From NCBI GenBank assembly GCA_963701675.1, contig OY969623.1, positions 3,472,001 to 3,536,000 of the forward strand: DNA of 64,000 nucleotides, read 5' to 3'. The translations under genes were made by a program, and so were the position numbers. Source of the DNA: G963701675 sp963701675 (GTDB lineage Bacteria > Planctomycetota > Planctomycetia > Gemmatales > Gemmataceae). Below are positions 7,957-14,785 of this stretch, one piece after another (position 1 is the first letter of the stretch; each line of letters opens with the position of its first letter). The notes beneath the pieces were generated by a model. It made no database searches, was not told the DNA's origin, and was given only the letters and a program-made list of their open reading frames with translations.

Positions 7957-8844
7957 GTGAACGCGCGACTCATCGGAACGGTGTCTTCCATCTCCAGCCT
8001 TTTCTTGGCCGCGGCAGTAATCGGCGGTGAGCCCGACGACAAGCCGGCCAAGAGAACCGTCCGTGCCGACGACGGACTGACTCTCGTCTGCGAAATCCGC
8101 GGGCAGGGCGACACGGCCCTCGTCTTCCTGCACGGCTGGTGCGGCGACCGTGAGTACTGGAAGCAACAGGTCGGCGCATTCGCCGCCGATTACCGTGTCA
8201 TCACCCTCGATCAGGCCGGGCACGGCGAGTCGGGGAAGGACCGAAAGGTCTGGAGCGCCGGCAGCCTGGCCGGCGACGTCGAGACGGTGGTCAAGGAGTT
8301 GGGCCTCAAGCGCGTGATACTCGTCGGCCACTCGATGGGCGGACAGGTCGCGCTCCTGGCCGCCAAGCGGATGCCGGGCACGGTCGTCGCCGTGGTCGGC
8401 GTCGACACCCTGCAGAACGCCGAGTTCGAGATGCCCGAGGACGTGAAAAAGCAATTCATGGAGGCGTTCGAGAAGGACTTCAAGGGCACGATGCGCGTGG
8501 GGCTCGCCGGATTGGTCCACGAGAAGACGGACGCCGAGGTGAAGAAGTGGCTCCTGACACGGGCCGAGGCGCAGGACGAAAAGATGGCGCTGGGTTTCAT
8601 GCGTGACCTCACCGGCCTCGACCAGAAGAAGCTATTGAAGGAAGCCAAGGTACCGGTGCGGTGTATCAACTCCGCCGGCGGGTTTCAGTTCTTCACGCCA
8701 ACGGCCGTCGAGATCAACAAGAAGTACGCCGACTACAACGCCGCCACCATCGCGGACGTCGGCCACTACCCCATGGTGGAGAAGCCGGCCGAGTTCAATC
8801 AGAAACTACGGGACGTGCTCAAGGAATTCGCCGCCAAGAAGTGA
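7957..8844 (+). CDS. Secreted alpha/beta hydrolase
   Basis: A 296-residue protein starting at GTG 7957, with AAGGAG 7 bases upstream. The signal peptide covers about residues 1-24 (LIGTVSSISSLFLAAAVIGG). The fold is shown by the oxyanion-loop segment LVFLHGWCGDREYW, the nucleophile elbow VGHSMGGQVAL (Ser in G-H-S-M-G) and the C-terminal DVGHYPMVEKPAEF, which supplies the catalytic His. The catalytic acid is not certain. Substrate is unknown; esterase, lipase or epoxide hydrolase-like activity are all possible. The frame extends upstream to 7831, but that part lies in the repeated leader element and is rejected as coding. Confidence 0.85.
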   Translation: MNARLIGTVSSISSLFLAAAVIGGEPDDKPAKRTVRADDGLTLVCEIRGQGDTALVFLHGWCGDREYWKQQVGAFAADYRVITLDQAGHGESGKDRKVWSAGSLAGDVETVVKELGLKRVILVGHSMGGQVALLAAKRMPGTVVAVVGVDTLQNAEFEMPEDVKKQFMEAFEKDFKGTMRVGLAGLVHEKTDAEVKKWLLTRAEAQDEKMALGFMRDLTGLDQKKLLKEAKVPVRCINSAGGFQFFTPTAVEINKKYADYNAATIADVGHYPMVEKPAEFNQKLRDVLKEFAAKK

Positions 8845-8940
8845 GCACATTTATCGCGGCGGATGGCGCTGTTACACAAATGTGACAACAAGACTGCCCG
8901 GATAGGTTAGTATTCCCACTAACTCTCACGGAGCGTAGTT

Positions 8941-9672
8941 ATGTTGACTCTCATGGTTACCGCATTGACGATGTTCGCCGCGGATCCCGAATGGGGCGTC
9001 GCCAAGGACGGGGTGGCCACGCAATTGACACTGGTGTCGAAAGAGCCAAAAATCGGCTCGGCGATCACGCTCAAGTTGGAAGCCAAGAACTCAGCCGACA
9101 TGGCCCACGGCTACGACGATCAGCAGGCGGCAGTAAACAATTCGTTGAGCGTGAAAGGTCGGGATGGCAAGCCCGTGTCTTACATAGCGACGAGCTTTCA
9201 AACGTCGGGCCACCGGAAAGCCCTGACGAAGGGCCAGACCGTAACTGTGTTTGGCGATCTCGATTTGGCTCAGCAATACCTCATCGACAAACCGGGCAAA
9301 TATGTCGTGCAATTTGTGGGGCGCGGTGGGCTGCCAGCATCCAATGAACTCTCGATCACGGTCTCCGATGCACCGTTGCCCGACAGACTCAAGTTACTGG
9401 CCGCATTGCACAAAAGCGCGCCCAAGGGCTGGCGCGTCACGCAGTACGATACGGCCATTACGCTCTTGAATACGCCAACGAGACTCAAGGCGGATGCAAC
9501 AAGCGTTACCCTGTTCTTCACCGAAACGAAAGAGCCGAAACAAAAAGGCGAGTATGTAGCGGAAACGAAGCTCGGGCACGCCTGGATACAGGCCGAATCA
9601 CCCGTCGCCGCCGCCCGTTGGCCGGACTACGCGAAGTTCATTCGCGAACAATTGAAAGCAGTGGAGAAGTAG
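8941..9672 (+). CDS. Secreted hypothetical protein
   Basis: 243 residues starting at ATG 8941, with CGGAG 9 bases upstream. A short signal peptide (MLTLMVTALTMFAADP) precedes a beta-rich, probably Ig-like, domain: ATQLTLVSKEPKIGSAITLK to KPGKYVVQFVGRGG. The C-terminal third (DRLKLLAALHKSAPKGWRVT) looks helical and has no recognised homologue. It follows the hydrolase with 96 bases between and may be transcribed separately. Function unknown. Confidence 0.65.
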   Translation: MLTLMVTALTMFAADPEWGVAKDGVATQLTLVSKEPKIGSAITLKLEAKNSADMAHGYDDQQAAVNNSLSVKGRDGKPVSYIATSFQTSGHRKALTKGQTVTVFGDLDLAQQYLIDKPGKYVVQFVGRGGLPASNELSITVSDAPLPDRLKLLAALHKSAPKGWRVTQYDTAITLLNTPTRLKADATSVTLFFTETKEPKQKGEYVAETKLGHAWIQAESPVAAARWPDYAKFIREQLKAVEK

Positions 9673-9847
9673 AGGCAAGCGCTAATCGCCCTCCTACTCG
9701 GCTGGAACGCCTTTGCCGGGACAGGACTGCACGTGCTGCAACAACAAACCTTGCACGGCGCAGCGGCTGGTTGGCGAAGGTGGTGAGTCGGTGTGCGAAC
9801 CAACTCACTCGATCTCCCATATCTAATCCGTATCCGGCAAGCGTGCC

Positions 9848-10015
9848 ACGACTCACAGCTTGCGGCCTTCCTTCCCAACCCACCTGCTCGAAGCCGGATA
9901 TGATATCCGCACGGTTCCAGAGTTACTGGGGCACAGAACCGTGGAAACCACGATGGTCTACACGCATGTGCACAATAGCGGCCCGTACTCGGTACGCAGT
10001 CCGTTGGAGGATCCC
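9848..10015 (+). pseudogene. Integron integrase (IntI-type tyrosine recombinase), C-terminal remnant
   Basis: About 55 residues remain: THSLRPSFPTHLLEAGYDIR, then TVPELLGHRTVETTMVYTHV and VRSPLE. This matches the end of IntI integrases, with box II (H-x-L-R), the LLGH motif and the Y-T-H of the catalytic tyrosine. The usual R-H-S after box II has become R-P-S, and no catalytic N-terminal half can be found upstream. The enzyme is therefore dead. The remnant points in the same direction as the cassette array downstream, the layout described for 'reverse' integrons of spirochaetes and some planctomycetes. Generic phage or Xer integrases are possible, but the VRSPLE ending and the neighbouring attC sites favour IntI. 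Confidence 0.75.
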
Positions 10016-10018
10016 ACC

Positions 10019-10167
10019 GTGATAGATTGCACGCCCCCGCAATCTATCACGGGCATCGAGTTGGCTGCGGCAAGCTCACAACGCCAAGCAACTCGATGGC
10101 GTGCGCCCGCCCACCCGGCACAAGCGGGATGGTGATAGATTGCAAATCCTGCAATGGTTGCAGGATT
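10019..10167 (+). repeat. Cluster of inverted repeats between the integrase remnant and the first cassette
   Basis: Three stem-loops in tandem. GTGATAGATTGC (10019-10030) pairs with GCAATCTATCAC (10039-10050). CATCGAGTTG (10054-10063) pairs with CAACTCGATG (10089-10098). AATCCTGCAA (10145-10154) pairs with TTGCAGGATT (10158-10167). The motif GTGATAGATTGC recurs as a direct repeat at 10132-10143. The block occupies the place where attI and its integrase-binding repeats are expected. Its role is unknown; it could also be a small structured RNA. Confidence 0.7.
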
Positions 10168-10169
10168 AG

Positions 10170-10196
10170 ATTGGTCAAGCTAATTACTAGTTCGGC
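10170..10196 (+). other. Candidate attI / first core site of the integron
   Basis: An AT-rich stretch ends in GTTCGGC (10190-10196), the same core sequence that closes most attC sites in this array. No attC-type hairpin precedes it. It lies after the integrase remnant and before the first cassette gene, as expected of attI. A very similar arrangement, AT-rich sequence followed by GTTCGGC, occurs at 16736. Confidence 0.5.
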
Positions 10197-10236
10197 GACA
10201 GAGTTGCTGATAACGCATTGCAGGAAGGTCCCGATT

Positions 10237-10722
10237 ATGAACCTGTACGTCTTCAGCTCGGTTAACTTGACGAATATCTGGGCTGGCATTGGTGCCAGGC
10301 GGTGGGCGATATCCGCCAAGCAGGCCCAAAACCCCAAGACGCCGACGAAGGCCAAGTCGTTTCGCATCGGATCGCTGGGGATTCTGTATTGCCCGGACAC
10401 CAAGTCCTTGATGGCACCTTTCCTCGTGTCGTCGATTCCTCAAGAGAATGCCTCGGTTCGGGACATCTGGCCGGAAGAGTGGTGGTTTCCGTTCTCGATC
10501 TATCCCCTTGGCTCTCCAACGAAGCAGATGAGCACGGTTGAAATCTCCGAACTTCCGTCCATCCGTGCTTCCGGGAAAAGCTGGAACCACGTGTCGAGGA
10601 AGATTGGGAGATACTCTACAGCCGATTGGCGTCTTAGCTCGCCGAATCAGGCGCTGCACCTGACCGCGGCGGCATTACGGCCTTTCGGAGTTCAACGGCT
10701 CTCCAGCCGCCGCGGCAGGTGA
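10237..10722 (+). CDS. Cassette 1: EVE-domain-like protein
   Basis: 161 residues from ATG 10237 (MNLYVFSSVNLTNIWAGIGA). The start of the protein, with a short strand, an aromatic-rich N-terminus and repeated K/S-rich turns, recalls EVE/PUA-like domains that read modified bases in nucleic acids. This is a weak assignment. The C-terminal tail NQALHLTAAALRPFGVQRL is translated from the attC site itself, a recurrent artefact of cassette genes in planctomycetes. The gene fills the cassette from 10191 to 10731. Confidence 0.5.
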   Translation: MNLYVFSSVNLTNIWAGIGARRWAISAKQAQNPKTPTKAKSFRIGSLGILYCPDTKSLMAPFLVSSIPQENASVRDIWPEEWWFPFSIYPLGSPTKQMSTVEISELPSIRASGKSWNHVSRKIGRYSTADWRLSSPNQALHLTAAALRPFGVQRLSSRRGR

Positions 10723-10737
10723 GCTTGGTCGTTCGGC
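10641..10737 (+). repeat. attC site 1
   Basis: A 97-bp site with outer core GCCGAAT (10641-10647) and inner core GTTCGGC (10731-10737). Between them a long imperfect hairpin is formed by GCACCTGACCGCGGCGGC and GCCGCCGCGGCAGGTGAG. Layout and length match the other attC sites of the array. Confidence 0.85.
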
Positions 10738-10758
10738 TGCTGGGAAAAGTGGCTGACT

Positions 10759-11637
10759 ATGAACCTCGATTACGTGCCCCTGTTGCCGGTCATGCGGAAG
10801 CTGCAAGGCATTCCGCGCGGCCAACCGCCCGACTTCAATGGCAAGAGGCGCTTCAAGCAATACCTCCGCGAGATCTTCGACTACGACAAGAAGGTCATCA
10901 AACTGCTTCCGCTCCTCGCCATGAACCCGATGGGTAAGGACCATGTGACGGCTCTGCTGGATGCCTACCTGGCCATGGACGCCGATGGCATCGGGGCCCG
11001 AGTTGCCGCGGAAGTCGCGGCCCGGTTGGCCGACGTGCCGGGGGATTTCAAAGTCGGCCTCGTCGTGTGCGATGATCTCATGGGCGGAGGGACCAATCGC
11101 TACGAACAGGAGTTCGCCTTCCGCTTTGGCCCCGGCCCCGGCCGCTCCATTCCCAGCCCGCCGAAGCCTTCGCGCTGGCTGAAGGACTACTGGCTCCAGG
11201 GCGTGCTCTGGAGCAGCGAGGCCCCCTCGGAGCGGGCCGTGCGGGAGTCGATTCTCGCGGCCGCCCACCGGATGGCGTACATGCATCAGCACGGCCCCGC
11301 CCGCAACCTCAGCGAGATGCTCACCCAGGAAGGACAGGTCATGGCGCTGGCGGGCTGTGTCGGGCCCACCCTGGACGCGGACGACATCGCCTACACGCGC
11401 GAGGTGCTGATCCCTTACCTCGACGCGGACGACATGCGGAGTTGCATCGAGTGCCTGTTCGGGGATGCGGCGGCACGCACGCTGGGGTTCACGCCACGCG
11501 GCCTGAGCCCGTGGGCGGGCCTGGCGCTGGCGCTGCACGATGCGCGGGCGAGCGAGCCGTTGTCCGCCATAGGCGGAACCGGGCCGGCGTCACGGCGTTC
11601 CGCGGCGCGCAGGTCGCACGCCCGGCCCGGCGGCTGA
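10759..11637 (+). CDS. Cassette 2: hypothetical protein
   Basis: 292 residues from ATG 10759, 22 bases into the cassette. Not recognised. It is largely helical and soluble, with no signal or membrane segment. Features include a charged N-terminal half (RFKQYLREIFDYDKKVIKLL), a Gly-rich loop VCDDLMGGGTNRYEQEFAFR and a DADDIAYTREVLIPYLDADD stretch with a repeated DADD motif. The last about 25 residues (IGGTGPASRRSAARRSHARP) are encoded by attC 2 and probably not functional. GC content at third positions is high, unlike cassette 1, consistent with cassettes of different origin. Confidence 0.6.
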   Translation: MNLDYVPLLPVMRKLQGIPRGQPPDFNGKRRFKQYLREIFDYDKKVIKLLPLLAMNPMGKDHVTALLDAYLAMDADGIGARVAAEVAARLADVPGDFKVGLVVCDDLMGGGTNRYEQEFAFRFGPGPGRSIPSPPKPSRWLKDYWLQGVLWSSEAPSERAVRESILAAAHRMAYMHQHGPARNLSEMLTQEGQVMALAGCVGPTLDADDIAYTREVLIPYLDADDMRSCIECLFGDAAARTLGFTPRGLSPWAGLALALHDARASEPLSAIGGTGPASRRSAARRSHARPGG

Positions 11638-11652
11638 ACTGGGGCGTTCGGG
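11556..11652 (+). repeat. attC site 2
   Basis: 97 bp. The inner core is GTTCGGG (11646-11652). The outer core has decayed to GCCGTTG (11556-11562) where GCCGAAC is expected. The CCGGGCCGG...CCGGCCCGG stem and the block GGCGTCACGGCGTTCCG align with attC sites 4 and 6. The degenerate outer core may reduce recombination. Confidence 0.75.
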
Positions 11653-11681
11653 TGCTTGTGCCTCATTTTGTACCGGGGCTG

Positions 11682-12161
11682 ATGACCGTGGCAGACGACC
11701 AAGAAGCGCTGATTCGTCAAACGTTCGCGGACGTCGTACCCGAGATCGCTTCTGGCGCAGTTGAGCTCAAGGCCATTGCTCGCATCCCGGGCGTTCGTAG
11801 CAGAATTGCCGTGTCCAGCAATGATCCTCAAGTTGACGCCGTCGGAGTGTCCACCGGGAAACGCGTTGCAGCGAGTGGCCCCTTTGCCTTTGACAGTTCG
11901 CGCATTACAACCATCGCCGACAGGTTGGGCGGTGAACGGCTCGAAGTTGTGCGTTGGAGCGATAATGCGCATGAAATGATCGCAAACGCTCTGGTGGTCG
12001 CGTTAAAGCGCATCGAACACATGGTGTTGTCGTGTGCTGAGCATCGTGCCGTCGTCACCGTGAAGCAAGATCTAGTAGGTTATCTCGAAGGTCCGCGTGG
12101 GGAAAGCCTGGCTCTTGCGAGCCGGCTCTGTGGCTGGGACATCGAGTTGCGGGTACAGTAG
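11682..12161 (+). CDS. Cassette 3: NusA-like double-KH-domain protein
   Basis: 160 residues from ATG 11682 closely follow the KH1-KH2 part of transcription factor NusA. Matching segments are DVVPEIASGAVELKAIARIP, GVRSRIAVSSNDPQVDAVGV, DRLGGERLEVVRWSDNAHEM and IANAL, ending LALASRLCGWDIELRV. The NusA N-terminal and S1 domains are absent. The GxxG loops are altered (STGKRVAASG; EGPRGESLA in place of GKEGQNARLA). A stand-alone RNA-binding NusA fragment on a gene cassette is unusual. It could compete with NusA or bind its own RNA targets. It ends 17 bases before attC site 3. Confidence 0.82.
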   Translation: MTVADDQEALIRQTFADVVPEIASGAVELKAIARIPGVRSRIAVSSNDPQVDAVGVSTGKRVAASGPFAFDSSRITTIADRLGGERLEVVRWSDNAHEMIANALVVALKRIEHMVLSCAEHRAVVTVKQDLVGYLEGPRGESLALASRLCGWDIELRVQ

Positions 12162-12178
12162 CAAAGCAGGGTTGTTGT

Positions 12179-12274
12179 CCCGAACGAAGGGCTGCAGTTG
12201 ACGGAGCCGCCCCCGTGGTCCTTTGCAGTTTGGCGTCAGCACCGGCAGCTCCGCAACTGAGCCAGGCGTTAGCC
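12179..12274 (+). repeat. attC site 3
   Basis: 96 bp with outer core CCCGAAC (12179-12185) and inner core GTTAGCC (12268-12274). The stem is GCAGTTGACGGAGC against GCTCCGCAACTGAGC. The loop differs from sites 4 and 6. Confidence 0.85.
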
Positions 12275-12455
12275 GGACTTGTCTGCAGCTTCTCAAGGGC
12301 TGATCAAGGGACGGAGGTTGCACGGAAACAAAGGGGTCGGGAGTCGATTCGGGAGAAATGACATCGCCGAACGAACGGATGCAGTTGACCGGGCCGGCAT
12401 CACGGCGTTCCGAGGTTTAACGTCAATATAGCCGGCCCGGCAACTGATCCTGGCC
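12275..12455 (+). other. Empty gene cassette
   Basis: Only 188 bases separate the inner cores of attC sites 3 and 4, and 97 of them are attC 4 itself. The remaining 91 bases hold no credible reading frame. Such geneless cassettes occur in chromosomal integrons and may carry promoters or small RNAs. None is evident here. Confidence 0.7.
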
Positions 12456-12462
12456 GTTCGGC
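12366..12462 (+). repeat. attC site 4
   Basis: 97 bp with outer core GCCGAAC (12366-12372) and inner core GTTCGGC (12456-12462), perfect complements of each other. The central 72 bases differ from attC site 6 at only two positions, so sites 4 and 6 belong to one family. Confidence 0.92.
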
Positions 12463-12649
12463 CTCGGTGTGCGTCGTTGATTTCGGTCGCGGGGTCTTGC
12501 GGCGGTCAACGCGTGCCGACGGCGACGCTCCGAAGGCCTATGATGCCATCTGGGCGCTCGCGCAGTCCCTCAGGCGGAGCGTTCCCTTGCTCCAAGACCG
12601 CCTGCGTCCCGGTTTAGTTGATTCGCAATGCCTGAAGGGGGCAACATCC

Positions 12650-13516
12650 ATGACCAGCCGAATCCACATCCTGAATTCTCTGCTCATCCTCGCCCTCAAC
12701 TGCAACTTCAGCAGGGGTCAGCCCGAGCAGCCATCGCCCGTCGCGGTGGCGAAGCTCATCGGGCAGCTCAACTCCGAGGACTTCCAGACGCGGCAGAAGG
12801 CCACCGACAAGCTCGAAAAGTTCGGGGTGCCGGTGCTACCGGCGCTGCGCAAGGCGCTGAAGACCGACGTCGAGCTGGAAGCCAGGCGGCGCATCGAGCA
12901 AGTCATTGGCCGGATCGAAGCGGAGCTAGTGCAGACGGAAGAGAAACTCTGGAAGGACTTCGACGCTCCGCAGCGCGGCGTCAAGGATCGGCTCATCGAG
13001 ATTCTGGACAAGACGCCGACCTTGAGCGACCGGCAGGTGACAGCCGCCATCTATCTCATCACGGTCGGCCGATCACCGACCGAGCCAGAGCTCAAGGACG
13101 CCCAGAAGCAGTTGGCCGAGGGGAGCATCCGGTGGGTGAGCATTCTGCAGCTTGCCCGCTCGCTGGTGCAGGGCAAGGAATTCAACACCGCGCTGGCCGG
13201 CGTCAATGAGCGTTTGATCAAGGCGCGAAAGGAACTCGCCACCGAGAACGAAATCGCCAAAGCACTGAACCGGCTCAACTCGGCTGAGTTTGACAAGTTG
13301 ATCGATGAAGCCGCCGCCGCCATTGCCAAGGCCACCAAAACCGACGAGGACTTCGTGGACCTCGCATTCTTGCTGACCGTTTCCCGGTTCCTGGAGGAGG
13401 AGCAGCAGAGGAAATCGGCGTTGGGCCATTTGAAGCGGGGGCCGAATCGCGCGACGGCGACCTCCACCGTGTTCTGGGCCCTGCTGAACACCAAGGAGTT
13501 TCTGGTCACGAAGTAA
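12650..13516 (+). CDS. Cassette 5: secreted HEAT-like protein
   Basis: 288 residues from ATG 12650; the upstream open frame has no similarity. A signal peptide (RIHILNSLLILALNCNFSRG) precedes a planctomycete HEAT-like unit: VAKLIGQLNSEDFQTRQKAT, DKLEKFGVPVLPALRKAL and EARRRIEQVIGRIEAEL. The second half contains YLITVGRSPTEPELKDAQKQ, reminiscent of a motif in planctomycete cytochrome-associated DUF1549/DUF1553 proteins, and a helical C-terminus. It is a typical planctomycete gene, so the array captured host-clade sequence. Function unknown. Confidence 0.65.
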   Translation: MTSRIHILNSLLILALNCNFSRGQPEQPSPVAVAKLIGQLNSEDFQTRQKATDKLEKFGVPVLPALRKALKTDVELEARRRIEQVIGRIEAELVQTEEKLWKDFDAPQRGVKDRLIEILDKTPTLSDRQVTAAIYLITVGRSPTEPELKDAQKQLAEGSIRWVSILQLARSLVQGKEFNTALAGVNERLIKARKELATENEIAKALNRLNSAEFDKLIDEAAAAIAKATKTDEDFVDLAFLLTVSRFLEEEQQRKSALGHLKRGPNRATATSTVFWALLNTKEFLVTK

Positions 13517-13533
13517 TTACACAATCGTGAGGA

Positions 13534-13580
13534 AGCGGTGGTGTCAGTCCTATTTAATCAACAGATCTGACACCACCGCT
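13534..13580 (+). terminator. Strong hairpin after cassette 5 gene
   Basis: A perfect 14-bp stem, AGCGGTGGTGTCAG (13534-13547) with CTGACACCACCGCT (13567-13580), and a 19-base loop, 17 bases after the stop codon. There is no U-run, so it is either a structure-only terminator or the stem of an aberrant attC whose inner core is at 13622. Confidence 0.4.
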
Positions 13581-13621
13581 CACTCCTCGCGAAGCCAGTG
13601 GCGCTGGTGGCGAACTGGGTC

Positions 13622-13650
13622 GTTCGGCGAAGGTGACTTCGCCGTTAGAC
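13622..13650 (+). other. Double core site at the cassette 5/6 boundary
   Basis: Two core-like heptamers, GTTCGGC (13622-13628) and GTTAGAC (13644-13650), lie 22 bases apart around a 7-bp stem GGCGAAG/CTTCGCC. The sequence before the first resembles the L' side of other attC sites (GAACTGGGTC). A full attC cannot be reconstructed, so the boundary looks rearranged. Confidence 0.45.
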
Positions 13651-13699
13651 TTCCATCGAGCCTTCTTGCTCGACTGCCTCTCTCCTCTTACGATGGGCC

Positions 13700-13891
13700 A
13701 TGGAGTTTGAATGGGATAACGGCAAGTCACGTAGCAATCTCGCCAAACATGGGGTCTCGTTTCAGGAAGCAGCTACGATCTTCGGTGATCCGTTGGCCCT
13801 CACCTTTCTCGATCCAGATCGCACTCGAATCATTAGCGCTCGTCGAATGACGCGCAAGGAGAGAAAGCATTATGAAGAACAGCAAGAATAA
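13700..13891 (+). CDS. Cassette 6: BrnT-type toxin, internally shortened
   Basis: 63 residues from ATG 13700. The N-terminus EFEWDNGKSRSNLAKHGVSF and FQEAATIFGDPLALTFLDPD, and the C-terminus RIISARRMTRKERKHYEEQ, are classic BrnT (RelE-like ribonuclease toxin). About 30 residues usually found between them, the strands following DPD and before RIISARR, are missing in frame. BrnT is normally about 90 residues, so this copy probably cannot fold into an active nuclease. It overlaps the partner gene by 20 bases, as is usual for this pair. Confidence 0.75.
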   Translation: MEFEWDNGKSRSNLAKHGVSFQEAATIFGDPLALTFLDPDRTRIISARRMTRKERKHYEEQQE

Positions 13892-14099
13892 GCTTGCAAA
13901 GGACGATCTTCGGCCCGAGTATGATTTGGCGACGCTCCAGGGGGGCACTCGCGCCAAATACTTGAAGGCCTACCGCGCGGGAACAAATCTCGCGCTGTCG
14001 ACGCCCGAGGTGCGAGCAGCGTTTCCCACGGATGTGGCCGTCAATCGCGCGCTGCGGTCGCTCATGAAGAAAACAAAGCCTGGCCGAACTAGGCGATGA
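13872..14099 (+). CDS. Cassette 6: antitoxin partner of BrnT-type toxin
   Basis: 75 residues from ATG 13872. The segment LRPEYDLATLQGGTRAKYLK followed by AYRAGTNLALSTPEVRAAFP and VNRALRSLMKK is typical of the small antitoxin-like proteins encoded just after BrnT-type toxins. The C-terminus resembles a dimerising helix pair. The toxin appears damaged while the antitoxin is intact, which fits a decayed addiction module. It ends inside the outer core of attC 6. Confidence 0.7.
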   Translation: MKNSKNKLAKDDLRPEYDLATLQGGTRAKYLKAYRAGTNLALSTPEVRAAFPTDVAVNRALRSLMKKTKPGRTRR

Positions 14100-14179
14100 A
14101 GTTGACCGGGCCGGCATCACGGAGTTCCGAGGTTTAATGTCAATATAGCCGGCCCGGCAACTGATCCTGGCCGTTAGGC
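14083..14179 (+). repeat. attC site 6
   Basis: 97 bp with outer core GCCGAAC (14083-14089) and inner core GTTAGGC (14173-14179). The body is nearly identical to attC site 4. The stop of the antitoxin gene lies inside it. Confidence 0.92.
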
Positions 14180-14200
14180 AGCGTATCTACAGGTGACACC

Positions 14201-14416
14201 ATGACTCGACCGAAGAAATCACGGCGGCCCACGGAGAAGCCGCGGAACCCACTCGGGAAACTTATCGGCCTGAGAAAGGTCATGTTGTCGCGTCACCGGT
14301 CGGGATTTGTTGTGCGCTCAGATATCAACCGGCGAGAGAGCACGCGGAGGCCGTCTCCATCATCGTGCGCCAGTGCGTATGCTCCTGGCGGCAAGATCCC
14401 GCCAAGGCACGTATGA
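14201..14416 (+). CDS. Cassette 7: hypothetical basic protein
   Basis: 71 residues from ATG 14201, with AGGTGAC 7 bases upstream and 22 bases after the attC 6 core, the usual position of a cassette gene. Very basic N-terminus (TRPKKSRRPTEKPRNPLGKL). The C-terminal part looks out of frame. A second frame, open through YQPAREHAEAVSIIVRQC into the next entry, gives a more protein-like continuation, so the two may be one frameshifted gene. No family recognised. Confidence 0.4.
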   Translation: MTRPKKSRRPTEKPRNPLGKLIGLRKVMLSRHRSGFVVRSDINRRESTRRPSPSSCASAYAPGGKIPPRHV

Positions 14417-14727
14417 ACATGCCGTCTTTACTCGCTACACAAGGTGTTCGTCTGGATGAGTTCAACTCCTTGTGTAGCTCCTTCTGGCCGCTCAACCCGG
14501 CCGCCGCAGATCAGGTGTTCGCTGTCTTGAAAGCCGCAGGCTATCAAGGGAACATTGACGATCTGTGGATATCCGTTTATGGCAGGTGGAAGCCGAGCCT
14601 CATCAAGCCAGTTCCAAATGAGGCCACGGCAGCCCCACGCGCTCCCACTCGGAAGCGTGGCCGGAAAAGGAGCGTTTTCATCATCAACACTGGACAATCG
14701 AGGAAACCGGGATCGCACAAGTCGTGA
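14413..14727 (+). CDS. Hypothetical protein, possibly the second half of the preceding gene
   Basis: 104 residues from ATG 14413; the frame is open further upstream and includes a GTG at 14365. The middle part LDEFNSLCSSFWPLNPAAAD and QVFAVLKAAGYQGNIDDLWI looks like a compact helical domain. The tail is proline- and arginine-rich (RAPTRKRGRKRS). No family recognised. Confidence 0.4.
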   Translation: MNMPSLLATQGVRLDEFNSLCSSFWPLNPAAADQVFAVLKAAGYQGNIDDLWISVYGRWKPSLIKPVPNEATAAPRAPTRKRGRKRSVFIINTGQSRKPGSHKS

Positions 14728-14785
14728 TCCACCGGACAATTGCCCAGGCGCCCGATCCAGAGGCGGAGGCGCCCGAGAGTGCACG

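Noticed and set aside
7615..8520. Long minus-strand reading frame (301 codons) opposite the hydrolase gene
   Set aside because: The plus strand encodes a well-conserved alpha/beta hydrolase with all motifs. The antisense protein has no family resemblance and arises from high GC codon bias.
10675..11538. Minus-strand frame of 287 codons opposite cassette 2
   Set aside because: Cassette genes are oriented with their attC, which supports the plus-strand gene. The minus frame begins inside the next gene and is rich in antisense-type Arg/Ala/His.
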